Assembly (NCBI GenBank): GCA_011523445.1
Contig: WTGT01000313.1
Location: 1-16,955 of the forward strand
Length of the DNA: 16,955 nt
From: Paracoccaceae bacterium
Lineage (GTDB): Bacteria; Pseudomonadota; Alphaproteobacteria; Rhodobacterales; Rhodobacteraceae
Direction of reading: 5' to 3'
Shown here: in pieces, positions 7,713-15,359 of the stretch
How the letters are laid out: every line of letters starts with the position of its first letter
Numbering within the stretch: the first letter of the stretch is position 1
Notes under the pieces: model-generated
Seen by the model: only the letters and a program-made list of their open reading frames with translations
Told to the model about the DNA's origin: nothing
Database searches by the model: none
Translations under genes and position numbers: made by a program

Positions 7713-10700
7713 CGGTTTTCTCCTCTGCTGAGTATAGGCTTAATATTTCCATGAGTAAATTCCTTGTGGAATTCAATTTCGGCTTCCAGAGATTTCTGTC
7801 CATGGCTTCAAGAAACCTATTGACGATTTCCCTTAATGCATCAGGGTTATTGTCCTGAATGAACTTTCTGGTATCATCATCTTCCAGATAGGCGGAATAG
7901 GCCAGATCAAAATGATGAGACTTGGCTGCTCCGGTGGTTGCTGCAAATGCGAAAAGATAATCCACGGTGGCGGCAATCTCAAAAGCCCCCTTGTAGCCAT
8001 GTCGCTTGACACCATTGATCCATTTTGGATTAACCGACCTGGAGCGGACAACTCGACCTATTTCCTCCTCAAGGGTCCTGATGACAGGCCTTTCCGGTCG
8101 GGAGTGGTCATTGTGATAAATCATGGGCTGGGTTCCCCGAATCTTTTCAATGGCTGCTGAAATCCCACCTTCAAACTGATAATAATCATCACTGTCCAGT
8201 ATATCATGTTCATAATTGTCCTGATTTTGGACCACGGTATCGATTTCTCCCAATCTGAGGGTAAAGGCTTCCAAATCCTTTTTACCATCAGCATCGGCTC
8301 CGAGCGGGAAACTTCCCCATTCAAGATAGGCCTGTCCCAAATCCTCACGGTTGTTCCAGAGTTGCTCGTCAATGAGTGATTGCAAGCCGGCCCCATAGGA
8401 ACCGGGCATGGAGCCGAAAACCCTAAATCCGGCCCTCTTTTCGCCAATTTGATTCATATCCTGCCTATATCGGTTTGCAGCAGGGTTATAGAATTCTGGC
8501 TCATCAAGGTTCATCACTGCTCTTGCTGCCGATGCAACAAGATCAACCTGCGAGGGGAAGGCATCACGAAAGAAACCCGAAACCCGAAGGGTAACATCAA
8601 CCCTTGGACGTCCCAAGGTTGTGTGTGGTATGATTTCAAATCCAGTAACCCGCCCGCTGTTGTCATCCCATTGGGGTGTTACACCCATCAGGGCAAGGGC
8701 TTGGGCAATATCATCACCCCCGGTTCTCATATTTGAGGTGCCCCAAGCTGTCAGGGCCATTTTCCTAGGCCAATCCCCCTTGTCCTGAACATACCTCTCG
8801 ATCAGCAGGTTGGCCGATTTCCAACCCAGTGTCCATGCCGTTCGGGTTGGAATTGATCTGCTGTCAACGGAATAAAAGTTTCTGCCGGTAGGCAGTATAT
8901 CGACCCGACCCCTTGAAGGGGCACCTGACGGGCCAGGACGAACAAACTTGCCATCAAGACCACTCAACAAGCTTGCCGTTTCGAGTGCACCACAGGACCG
9001 CAATAGCGGTTTCAATGTATCCTCAACGTAGGTCATGACTCTTTCGGTATGCTTACCTGTCTTCTTCTTACCTTCGAGCAATTTCAGAAAGAAGAGTTCG
9101 AGTCTTTCGACGGTATCGCCATTGGTTCGCCAGGGATCATTGGAAATCTCGGTAAGCAGCAAAGGTTTGCAGTCTTGCCAATTGGCAGAGAGTTCACAAT
9201 CCAGGGGATCAAAATCATCCGAAAAACCAAAATCACGAGCCAGACTTAGAAGATAGGATGAATCGCCACCCTCACCCCTGTTTCGTGGCACTCTCAATAG
9301 GGAAGCCATTAGGTCACGTTCCTGAACACCTTCTGGAGATTGTCCGAAAACATGCAATCCATCCCTGATTTGACGTTCCTTCAACTCACAAAGGTAGGAA
9401 TCCAGCTTTTGCAATTTGCTTGCGGTATTGTCAGGTGATTCAATTCCAATATCCTCCTCAAGATTACTTCTGGACATGGTTTCAATAATCTGTTGTTCCA
9501 GCAACTTGGTCCGCTTGGTATCAAGTCCCATGGCCTCGTAATATTCATCCACGAGTATTTCCAGATCGCGGTACACACCATATGATTCAGCTCGTGTCAG
9601 GGGTGGAGTCAAATGATCAATTATGACAGCCTGAGATCTTCTTTTTGCCTGTGTGCCTTCACCGGGATCATTGATGATAAATGGATAGAAATGAGGCATC
9701 GGACCAAGGACTGCTTCGGAATAGCAGTTTTCAGATAATGCAAGGGCTTTTCCAGGCAACCACTCAAGGTTGCCATGTTTCCCAAGATGTACGATTGCAT
9801 TGGCTTCAAACTTTCGGCGAATCCAGAAATAAAAGGCAAAATAATTATGGGGAGGAACGAGATCAGGGCTATGGTAGGTATCCTTGGGATCAATATTGTA
9901 TCCCCTTGCTGGCTGGATACCCAATATCACATTGCCGAACTGGTGAAGTGGCAATTCAAATTCGGAATTGACCAGAAAGGGATCTTTCTCGATCGGACCC
10001 CACCGGTCAATAACCTCGTTTCTGATCCTTTGTGGCAGTTGCTTCCAGTAAAACTCATACTCTTCGGTGGATAAACGGGGTGAGTGTTTATCCACATTGA
10101 CCTTGGCAGGATTATTGGTTCTACCCTTCAATAGGATATCCATCAATTCTGCAGAATTCTTGGGCTGATTGGATACATTGTATCCGCTTTCACGTAGCGC
10201 TTCCAAAATCAATGCTGCCGTTTCGGGAGTATCCAATCCAACACCATTGGCCAATCGTCCATCCCTGTTGGGGTAGTTGGCCAAAATCAGGGCCAGTTTC
10301 TTGTCCTTGGATTCGGTTTGACCCAACCTTATCCAATTTTTGGTTAAATCGGCAACGAAATCCAACCGATCATCTTTGACTTCGTGTAGATTGACTGAAT
10401 ACTGGGTATTGGGGTTTGCCTTGGACTGGGATTTAAAGGCTATGGCCCGGGACAGTATCCTGCCGTCTATTTCCGGGAGGGATACAAACATGGCTATATC
10501 CCTCGGTGGTAATCCAAAGGTATTTTCCTGCCAGGAAGTTAAATCTGCCGATCCCAGGACTACCTGAAGTACAGGTTTGTTGATTTTATCCAATATGGTT
10601 GGTTCCCAATCTACACCCTTGGATATTTTACCAAGGGCAAATCCAGTCATGTTCAGGACAATATCGGGATTGGCTTTTTGAAAAAGTTCCTCGCAAAAGG

Positions 10701-11442
10701 CGATCGAGACCTTATCCTTAAGGGAAGACACAAAGATCGGAAGTGCGTTTACCTTTCTTTTCCTTAAACCCGCTATCAGTTTTTCGACAGGCTCGGTATT
10801 GCCGTTTACATAAAGTGCCCGATAAAAGACAATGGCTGCAACCGGCCATTCTGGATTCCAGACTTGACGGAGTTCTTCCAATCCATAATAGTCTGTTTCC
10901 GGATAATAGAGACCATTCTTCAACTCAGGTGAGGGCAGGGGTGGGAGTGGATCCTGATAAAGAAGGTGACGGCAGTATTTGAGGAAATTGTCTGCATTAT
11001 TCAAACCTCCTTCCAATAGATAACCAAACAGGTTCTCCCAATGATTTTTGGAAATGTTGGACAGGGACAATAATTCCGGATCAGGTTTGTCATCACCAGG
11101 CAGTACAACAAATGTACATCCTGCTTCCTGCAATCGGATAGCGAATTGTTCCAGGCAATATTGCCAGTAGGATATTCCTCCCAAGGCCCTGATTATGATC
11201 AGTTTCGATTTGGTTGCCGTTTTGTCCAGATAGAGATCAACAGAATAGGGATGGGTAAGCCAGGCAAGTTGCCCCAGGCGAATAAAATCGACTTTGTTCG
11301 TATATTTTCTGCTGGCTTGGGAGAGGATGGCCAGATCGGTATCAGCAGTCGATAGAAATATCAGGTCCGCAGGTAGATGATCTGGATCAACTGGTTCATT
11401 TCCATCTGTTATCTGGCCGGAAGTGGTGGAAAGGATATGCAT
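7699..11442 (-). CDS. cobN: Aerobic cobaltochelatase large subunit CobN
   Basis: CobN is the large subunit of the ATP-dependent cobaltochelatase (CobN with CobS and CobT) that inserts Co2+ into hydrogenobyrinic acid a,c-diamide. It is homologous to the BchH/ChlH subunit of magnesium chelatase. The 1247 residues are normal for the family. The core signature FWIRRKFEANAIVHLGKHG followed by NLEWLPGKALALSENCYS is present (His556 in KHGNLEWLPGK). PHFYPFIINDPGEGTQAKRR follows, as does the late stretch MRTGGDDIAQALALMG. No frameshift or stop is seen along the gene. Its ATG is 4 bp after the cobW stop codon, and its end overlaps cobO. The small subunits CobS and CobT are not in the window and should be elsewhere if the enzyme works. 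CobW directly upstream probably delivers cobalt to it. Confidence 0.97.
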   Translation of the reverse strand: MHILSTTSGQITDGNEPVDPDHLPADLIFLSTADTDLAILSQASRKYTNKVDFIRLGQLAWLTHPYSVDLYLDKTATKSKLIIIRALGGISYWQYCLEQFAIRLQEAGCTFVVLPGDDKPDPELLSLSNISKNHWENLFGYLLEGGLNNADNFLKYCRHLLYQDPLPPLPSPELKNGLYYPETDYYGLEELRQVWNPEWPVAAIVFYRALYVNGNTEPVEKLIAGLRKRKVNALPIFVSSLKDKVSIAFCEELFQKANPDIVLNMTGFALGKISKGVDWEPTILDKINKPVLQVVLGSADLTSWQENTFGLPPRDIAMFVSLPEIDGRILSRAIAFKSQSKANPNTQYSVNLHEVKDDRLDFVADLTKNWIRLGQTESKDKKLALILANYPNRDGRLANGVGLDTPETAALILEALRESGYNVSNQPKNSAELMDILLKGRTNNPAKVNVDKHSPRLSTEEYEFYWKQLPQRIRNEVIDRWGPIEKDPFLVNSEFELPLHQFGNVILGIQPARGYNIDPKDTYHSPDLVPPHNYFAFYFWIRRKFEANAIVHLGKHGNLEWLPGKALALSENCYSEAVLGPMPHFYPFIINDPGEGTQAKRRSQAVIIDHLTPPLTRAESYGVYRDLEILVDEYYEAMGLDTKRTKLLEQQIIETMSRSNLEEDIGIESPDNTASKLQKLDSYLCELKERQIRDGLHVFGQSPEGVQERDLMASLLRVPRNRGEGGDSSYLLSLARDFGFSDDFDPLDCELSANWQDCKPLLLTEISNDPWRTNGDTVERLELFFLKLLEGKKKTGKHTERVMTYVEDTLKPLLRSCGALETASLLSGLDGKFVRPGPSGAPSRGRVDILPTGRNFYSVDSRSIPTRTAWTLGWKSANLLIERYVQDKGDWPRKMALTAWGTSNMRTGGDDIAQALALMGVTPQWDDNSGRVTGFEIIPHTTLGRPRVDVTLRVSGFFRDAFPSQVDLVASAARAVMNLDEPEFYNPAANRYRQDMNQIGEKRAGFRVFGSMPGSYGAGLQSLIDEQLWNNREDLGQAYLEWGSFPLGADADGKKDLEAFTLRLGEIDTVVQNQDNYEHDILDSDDYYQFEGGISAAIEKIRGTQPMIYHNDHSRPERPVIRTLEEEIGRVVRSRSVNPKWINGVKRHGYKGAFEIAATVDYLFAFAATTGAAKSHHFDLAYSAYLEDDDTRKFIQDNNPDALREIVNRFLEAMDRNLWKPKLNSTRNLLMEILSLYSAEEKTDEYK
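7720..7726 (-). promoter_or_regulatory. Ribosome binding site of cobO inside the cobN coding end
   Basis: On the minus strand AGAGGAG precedes the cobO ATG by 7 bases. The same bases encode part of the Ala-Glu-Glu stretch near the end of CobN, so one sequence serves both as codons and as initiation signal. Confidence 0.6.
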
Positions 11443-11446
11443 TCAG

Positions 11447-12490
11447 CTAGACAGGAACACAATCCAACATTTCGAAAAGGTCGGCTTGCTTGATACCTGT
11501 TTCTCCAATTATTACCAATCTGGTATCCTTGGGTTCCCCAGGATTGAGGGAGCGGTCAAAATAACTGTCAATTCTCGGTCCAACTGCCTGTATAACCATT
11601 CGCATCGGTGATCCTGTGACCGTACCAAATCCCTTAACCCTCAACAGATTATGTTCAATGATGGCTTTTCGCAATGTATTTTTGAACTTTTCTGGATTGT
11701 CTATGGGCGGTAATTTCAGTACCAGGCTTTCAAAATCGTCATGGTCGTGATCATCGTCTTCGCCATGGTGATGATGAATTTCATGTCTGGAAGACACATC
11801 TTTTTCGGAACCGATCCCCAGTCCGAGAATAACCTTTGGATCCACTTTGCCCATTTGGGATTTAATTGCCTTGGTACCATCACGAGAAGCACTGGAGATT
11901 TCAGATAACAGATGTTCGACTTCATTTTCAGAAATCAAGTCTGTCTTGTTCACAACCACAAGATCAGCACAAACCATCTGGTCTTCAAACAGTTCCGACA
12001 ATGGGGTCTCGTGGCTGAGATTCTCATCATCCTGCCTTTGTTTTTCGATGGCATCCCTGTCGGCAACAAACTGACCCGCAAGAACTGCCGGTCCATCAAC
12101 CACGACGATCACACCATCAACAGAAACCTGTGATCTTATTTCAGGCCAGTTGAAGGCTCGTACCAAAGGTTGTGGAAGGGCCAATCCAGAGGTTTCAATG
12201 ATAATATGGTCAGGTTGTGGAGTTCTTCTGATCAACTGTTCCATGGCAGGGGTGAAATCCTCGGCAACCGTACAGCAGATGCATCCGTTGGTGAGTTCAA
12301 TGATGCCACTCTCATCGCAATCCTCAATACCACAATGATTCAGGATCTCTCCATCAATCCCCAGATCCCCGAATTCATTTATAATAAGGGCAATCTGTTT
12401 ACCTTTGGACTGTTCAAGAAGGTTTCTAATCAAAGTGGTTTTACCTGCTCCCAGAAAACCTGTAATGATTGTAGTGGGTATTTTTGCCAT
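11447..12490 (-). CDS. cobW: CobW-type G3E GTPase, probable cobalt chaperone
   Basis: CobW belongs to the G3E (COG0523) family of metal-handling GTPases and is thought to supply Co2+ to the CobNST chelatase. The 347-residue protein has the P-loop GFLGAGKTT at residues 11-19. The metal-binding GCICCT motif has its cysteines at 70, 72 and 73, and the NKTDL guanine-specificity motif is at 181-185. A His/Asp-rich stretch (HEIHHHHGEDDDHDHDD) spans about 236-252 and fits a metal-binding loop. A C-terminal CobW_C domain follows, with LLRVKGF. Other COG0523 members serve zinc or nitrile hydratase, but the position directly before cobN (4 bp gap) and inside a cobalamin operon makes CobW the best call. 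The ATG at 12490 has an AAGGG ribosome site and is 39 bp after the cobK stop. Confidence 0.93.
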   Translation of the reverse strand: MAKIPTTIITGFLGAGKTTLIRNLLEQSKGKQIALIINEFGDLGIDGEILNHCGIEDCDESGIIELTNGCICCTVAEDFTPAMEQLIRRTPQPDHIIIETSGLALPQPLVRAFNWPEIRSQVSVDGVIVVVDGPAVLAGQFVADRDAIEKQRQDDENLSHETPLSELFEDQMVCADLVVVNKTDLISENEVEHLLSEISSASRDGTKAIKSQMGKVDPKVILGLGIGSEKDVSSRHEIHHHHGEDDDHDHDDFESLVLKLPPIDNPEKFKNTLRKAIIEHNLLRVKGFGTVTGSPMRMVIQAVGPRIDSYFDRSLNPGEPKDTRLVIIGETGIKQADLFEMLDCVPV

Positions 12491-12529
12491 CGAAGCCCTT
12501 AGAATCTAATCAAAAATTCGGAATTGAAT

Positions 12530-13306
12530 TCAGTTCGGATCAAATAGGTAATTGCCCATTTTGAATCTAGACTTCAAGAGTTCTTCAACGGTCGAAAATA
12601 TTTTAAAATTCCGATCACCCTCAGAATTATAAGGCCTGGCTAGCATGAACACGTCCAAACCCAATTCAGCTCCTGCCTTCAGTTTGAGTTTACTGATTTC
12701 ACCTCCAGAATTGCGACAAAGAATGTGGGTAATGCCATACTTCATCAATAAGGCCTTTTCACCCTCAAATGTAATCGGTGGGGTGTACTCTAACATGATC
12801 CAATTTGGAGGAAGTTGAAAAGAGGGGTGTTCCATAACCCTCAGATAAACCCAGGATTGAGCCAAGGAGTTGCCGATTTCTTCTATGTCCCTACCCAGGT
12901 TCTTGCCTCCAAGTGCTGCAAATATTCTGGAATTCGAAGGTATCTTCTGGCATGTCTGAAGAAGGGTCGGGAATTCCAACCAGTTATCACCGGGCCCTGC
13001 AACCCATTTCTTCCTTGCCAGCCGGATGTATTCCGTACCAGTCTTACGTGAAGCAGCCATAGCATTTGAATTGATTGTACTTGAGTAAGGATGGGTAGCG
13101 TCAATCAGCAAACCTATCCGTTCGTTTTGAAGATAGTTTGCCAAACCATCAACGCCTCCGAATCCACCAGAAATTATCTGTCCAGGATAATCTGACGACA
13201 GTATTTTCTGAAAAAGGGAAACTATGACTTCTATCCCCTTGATTTCACTTAGCTTATGGCAAAGTATCCGGGCTTCCTCAGTTCCTGCCAGTACCAGTAT
13301 TTTCAT
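12530..13306 (-). CDS. cobK: Precorrin-6A reductase (CobK/CbiJ family)
   Basis: CobK reduces precorrin-6A to precorrin-6B with NADPH; the CbiJ homologue does the equivalent step on the cobalt form. The N-terminus MKILVLAGTEEARIL is the typical nucleotide-binding start. LLIDATHPYSSTINSNA, YIRLARKKW and the NSGGE motif in HILCRNSGGEISK follow in the usual order. In most relatives the last motif reads KNSGG, so Arg stands in for Lys here. The ATG at 13306, 5 bp after the cbiD stop, gives 258 residues. A TTG three codons earlier at 13315 would overlap cbiD by 4 bp and add MNS; it is less likely as a start. Neighbours on both sides are cobalamin genes, which settles the call. Confidence 0.93.
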   Translation of the reverse strand: MKILVLAGTEEARILCHKLSEIKGIEVIVSLFQKILSSDYPGQIISGGFGGVDGLANYLQNERIGLLIDATHPYSSTINSNAMAASRKTGTEYIRLARKKWVAGPGDNWLEFPTLLQTCQKIPSNSRIFAALGGKNLGRDIEEIGNSLAQSWVYLRVMEHPSFQLPPNWIMLEYTPPITFEGEKALLMKYGITHILCRNSGGEISKLKLKAGAELGLDVFMLARPYNSEGDRNFKIFSTVEELLKSRFKMGNYLFDPN

Positions 13307-13311
13307 TGAAT

Positions 13312-14424
13312 TCAACCATCATTTGCAGATTTATGAGTTGTAGCTATTATTTTTCCTGAACGATTAACTATCATTACTTCCGCTTCAATGTTCGAGGATT
13401 TAAGTTTGTCCATGAGTACTTTTTTTGCCATTAAGGCTATGGGTTCGGCAATTTTATCACCATAAATATCCAAAATTTGATTGGCTGTGTTGGCAGTTCT
13501 GATTGATTCCAGGGTTTGCCGAGAGACGGCAGGATCAAATTTTGTTACAATCGTGCTCAGAAAATCGAAGTCAACCTGTGATCTTTTGGAATGAAGATCA
13601 GTTGCTCCATTGGCAAGTTTGGAAATTTTGCCAAAGCCACCGGCAACCGTAAGGTTGGGTATTGGGTTTTTCCTGAGATACTTGACCATACCACCTACAA
13701 AATCACCCATATCCAACATTGCCCAATCTGGTAGTTGAAAATATTCTTGTGCAGTTAGTTCGGAAACCGATCCTGTTGAACCAACAACATGGGAAGCACT
13801 GTTGGCCCTGGCTACATCTATACCCATATGAATTGAGGCAATCCACGCCGCACATGAGTATGGACGGACAATACCAGTCGTGCCCAATATGGAGATGCCT
13901 CCCACAATACCCAATCGGGGGTTCCAGGTTTGGAGAGCAAGTTGTTCGCCATTCGGGACTGATATTTCTACCACAACATTTGGATCAACGTTATTTAACC
14001 TAGCCAAATGGTTGATCCCTACCGTGATCATTTTTCTGGGAACAGGATTGATTGCAGGTTCACCCACCCCAATGGGCAAGCCTGGTTTGGTAACAATCCC
14101 TACTCCATGACCTGCCTTGAAGGATACTCCTCGAATTAAATGGTCAAACCAAACCTTTGTCTTGATAGTAGCACCGTGAGTTACATCCGGATCATCACCG
14201 GCATCTTTTATGGTTCCGGCAATCGCGTAATCCTTGTGAAGCTCACAGTTAATAAGATTAAAGGAAGCGGTTTCACCTTTAGGAAGAACGATTGTAACGG
14301 GATCTTGCCATCGGCCAGTCAGCAGTGCAGAAAAGGCAGCAATTGCGGTTGCGGTTGCACAAGCCCCAGTGGTATATCCTGTTCTTAATTTGGTTTTGTC
14401 CATCTCACCACAAATCGAGTTCAC
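13312..14424 (-). CDS. cbiD: Cobalt-precorrin-5B (C1)-methyltransferase CbiD
   Basis: CbiD methylates C-1 of the corrin ring during or after loss of the two-carbon fragment, the step done by CobF in the classical aerobic pathway. The family start LRTGYTTGACATATAIAAF is at residues 13-31. FKAGHGVGIVTKPGLPIGVG, the GGISILGTTGIVRPYS motif and the VAGGFGKISKLANG motif follow, all characteristic of CbiD. Length is 370 residues, normal for the family. The frame opens with GTG at 14424; an ATG at 14403 (residue 8, MDKTKLRTGYTTG) is an equally credible start, since most relatives begin a few residues before LRTGYTTG. It is the first gene of the minus-strand operon. Its presence with CobN indicates either a hybrid pathway or use of CbiD in place of CobF. 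Confidence 0.95.
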   Translation of the reverse strand: MNSICGEMDKTKLRTGYTTGACATATAIAAFSALLTGRWQDPVTIVLPKGETASFNLINCELHKDYAIAGTIKDAGDDPDVTHGATIKTKVWFDHLIRGVSFKAGHGVGIVTKPGLPIGVGEPAINPVPRKMITVGINHLARLNNVDPNVVVEISVPNGEQLALQTWNPRLGIVGGISILGTTGIVRPYSCAAWIASIHMGIDVARANSASHVVGSTGSVSELTAQEYFQLPDWAMLDMGDFVGGMVKYLRKNPIPNLTVAGGFGKISKLANGATDLHSKRSQVDFDFLSTIVTKFDPAVSRQTLESIRTANTANQILDIYGDKIAEPIALMAKKVLMDKLKSSNIEAEVMIVNRSGKIIATTHKSANDG

Positions 14425-14428
14425 TAAT

Positions 14429-14456
14429 ATTCTAACTCAGTTATTTAGTTACTGAA
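14429..14456 (-). promoter_or_regulatory. Possible promoter of the cobalamin operon
   Basis: On the minus strand TTCAGT (14456-14451) is followed after 16 bases by TAGAAT (14434-14429). The -10 box matches the consensus in five of six positions, the -35 box in only three. If used, transcription would begin near the GTG at 14424, which would make the ATG at 14403 the likelier cbiD start. This is a weak motif-only call. Confidence 0.25.
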
Positions 14457-14462
14457 AGACTA

Positions 14463-14960
14463 TCATGATCTGATCTTCATTAATCCTGCACCGAGGCATA
14501 CCAACGCCAAACCCGAAAAGATTGTTCTGATAATGTTCCAGAATTGCCATTCTCGTGCATAACTATTCCAGATATCTGTAGCAATCGTCAAGTTTAGACC
14601 ATTTAGATTAACTTCCTTGAGTCCATCGTTCATGGGAACGTTGATAAAAATTGTTGGTAGGAAGGCTCCAAAAAAATATAAGACCGCTGCAGCAAATATC
14701 CAAAAAGACGTATGTCTTTCACCTACAACCAAACTAAGCCCAGCTGCGGCAAGGCAGACAAAAGTAGTAAAGAAGAATACGGGCATGAACCCGAAGTTGC
14801 GTACCGCAATGTTAATGGCATTCATAGCTTCAATGGCATCGGGTGCTGACAATGTGTTCAGGCCGTTCAAGCATGATACGACATAAGCGTAAAAAAAACC
14901 GAAAATGGCACCTGTAAACAAAAGCGCACAGAATTGGATGGAGCGAGTCGTATAATGCAT
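14463..14960 (-). CDS. Four-helix membrane protein, DUF1772/anthrone oxygenase-like family
   Basis: The 165-residue protein has four predicted membrane helices at about 8-29, 58-79, 84-106 and 142-162. The pattern FFYAYVVS in helix 1, AMNAIN after it, FINVPMNDGL after helix 3 and W-x2-W-N-x2-R before helix 4 is that of DUF1772. That family includes fungal anthrone oxygenases, but most bacterial members have no known function. The second ATG at 14960 is chosen because GGTGA lies 5 bp before it; the frame also opens at TTG 14972 and ATG 14963. It has the same orientation as cbiD, 38 bp upstream of it, so co-transcription is possible. It lies at the edge of the insertion-sequence debris and may be an acquired gene. 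The family call rests on remembered motifs and is moderate. Confidence 0.75.
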   Translation of the reverse strand: MHYTTRSIQFCALLFTGAIFGFFYAYVVSCLNGLNTLSAPDAIEAMNAINIAVRNFGFMPVFFFTTFVCLAAAGLSLVVGERHTSFWIFAAAVLYFFGAFLPTIFINVPMNDGLKEVNLNGLNLTIATDIWNSYAREWQFWNIIRTIFSGLALVCLGAGLMKIRS

Positions 14961-15025
14961 CATTATCACCAATGATAAATTGTTATGGACATGTATAATT
15001 CTAATAGTTACTAAGATTACTTAAA

Positions 15026-15172
15026 TCATACAATTGGTATGGATATCCACTGTAATTTAAATGGCTTCGGATTGTCGTTATGTACCACAATAATTTCGTT
15101 GATGGCCTCTTCCAGTTCCTCGACTGACCGGTGTACTCCCCGTTGGAGCTGTTTTCTGGTCAACTCGGCAAA
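15026..15172 (-). pseudogene. C-terminal remnant of an IS630-like transposase
   Basis: On the minus strand the frame reads FAELTRKQLQRGVHRSVEEL, then an EEAINEIIVVHNDNPKPF tail, and ends at a TGA (15028-15026). The RKQ-x-x-RGVHRSV block followed by HN-x-NPKPF is the typical C-terminus of IS630-family DDE transposases. There the words W-F-A-E-L-T-R-K-Q and N-P-K-P-F-x-W-T are common. After PKPF the sequence departs from the family. The catalytic DDE residues would lie upstream and are absent: in their place the frame runs into an IstB fragment. It is a dead fragment, and no terminal inverted repeat was recognised. Confidence 0.7.
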
Positions 15173-15331
15173 CCCCAGGTTGGAAGTTAGGATCATGGCC
15201 CCCTTTTCGTAGCGGGCATTGACCAGCTGGAAAAACAGGTTGGCCCCACCCGGGGTAATCGGCAGAAAGCCGATCTTGTCGATGATCAGCAGCGGGGGAT
15301 GGGTTTAGGAGTGCATCTTGGCTTGCAACCG
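15164..15331 (-). pseudogene. istB: Internal fragment of an IS21-family helper ATPase (IstB)
   Basis: On the minus strand the frame reads PPLLIIDKIGFLPITPGG, then ANLFFQLVNARYEKGAMIL and TSNLGFAE, an unmistakable IstB Walker B to sensor region. An in-frame TAA (15307-15305) and a TGA (15334-15332) interrupt the upstream part. The N-terminal half with the Walker A motif is missing. The Walker B glutamate, normally in LLIIDEIG, is Lys here. IstB relatives normally continue after GFAE with WGEVFGD; here the frame passes at FAE into IS630-like sequence. The fragment is clearly inactive. An overlapping open frame (15335-15078) is just another reading of the same debris. Confidence 0.78.
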
Positions 15332-15359
15332 TCATGCCCTCTGGGTCTGGATAATGAAC

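Noticed and set aside
13307..13315. TTG start of cobK overlapping the cbiD stop
   Set aside because: The ATG at 13306 begins exactly at the conserved MKILVLAG start of the family and needs no rare start codon.
15078..15335. Open frame of 85 codons on the minus strand
   Set aside because: It is an alternative frame of the IstB/IS630 debris. The neighbouring frame carries the recognisable transposition protein sequence, and this one has no family-like motif.
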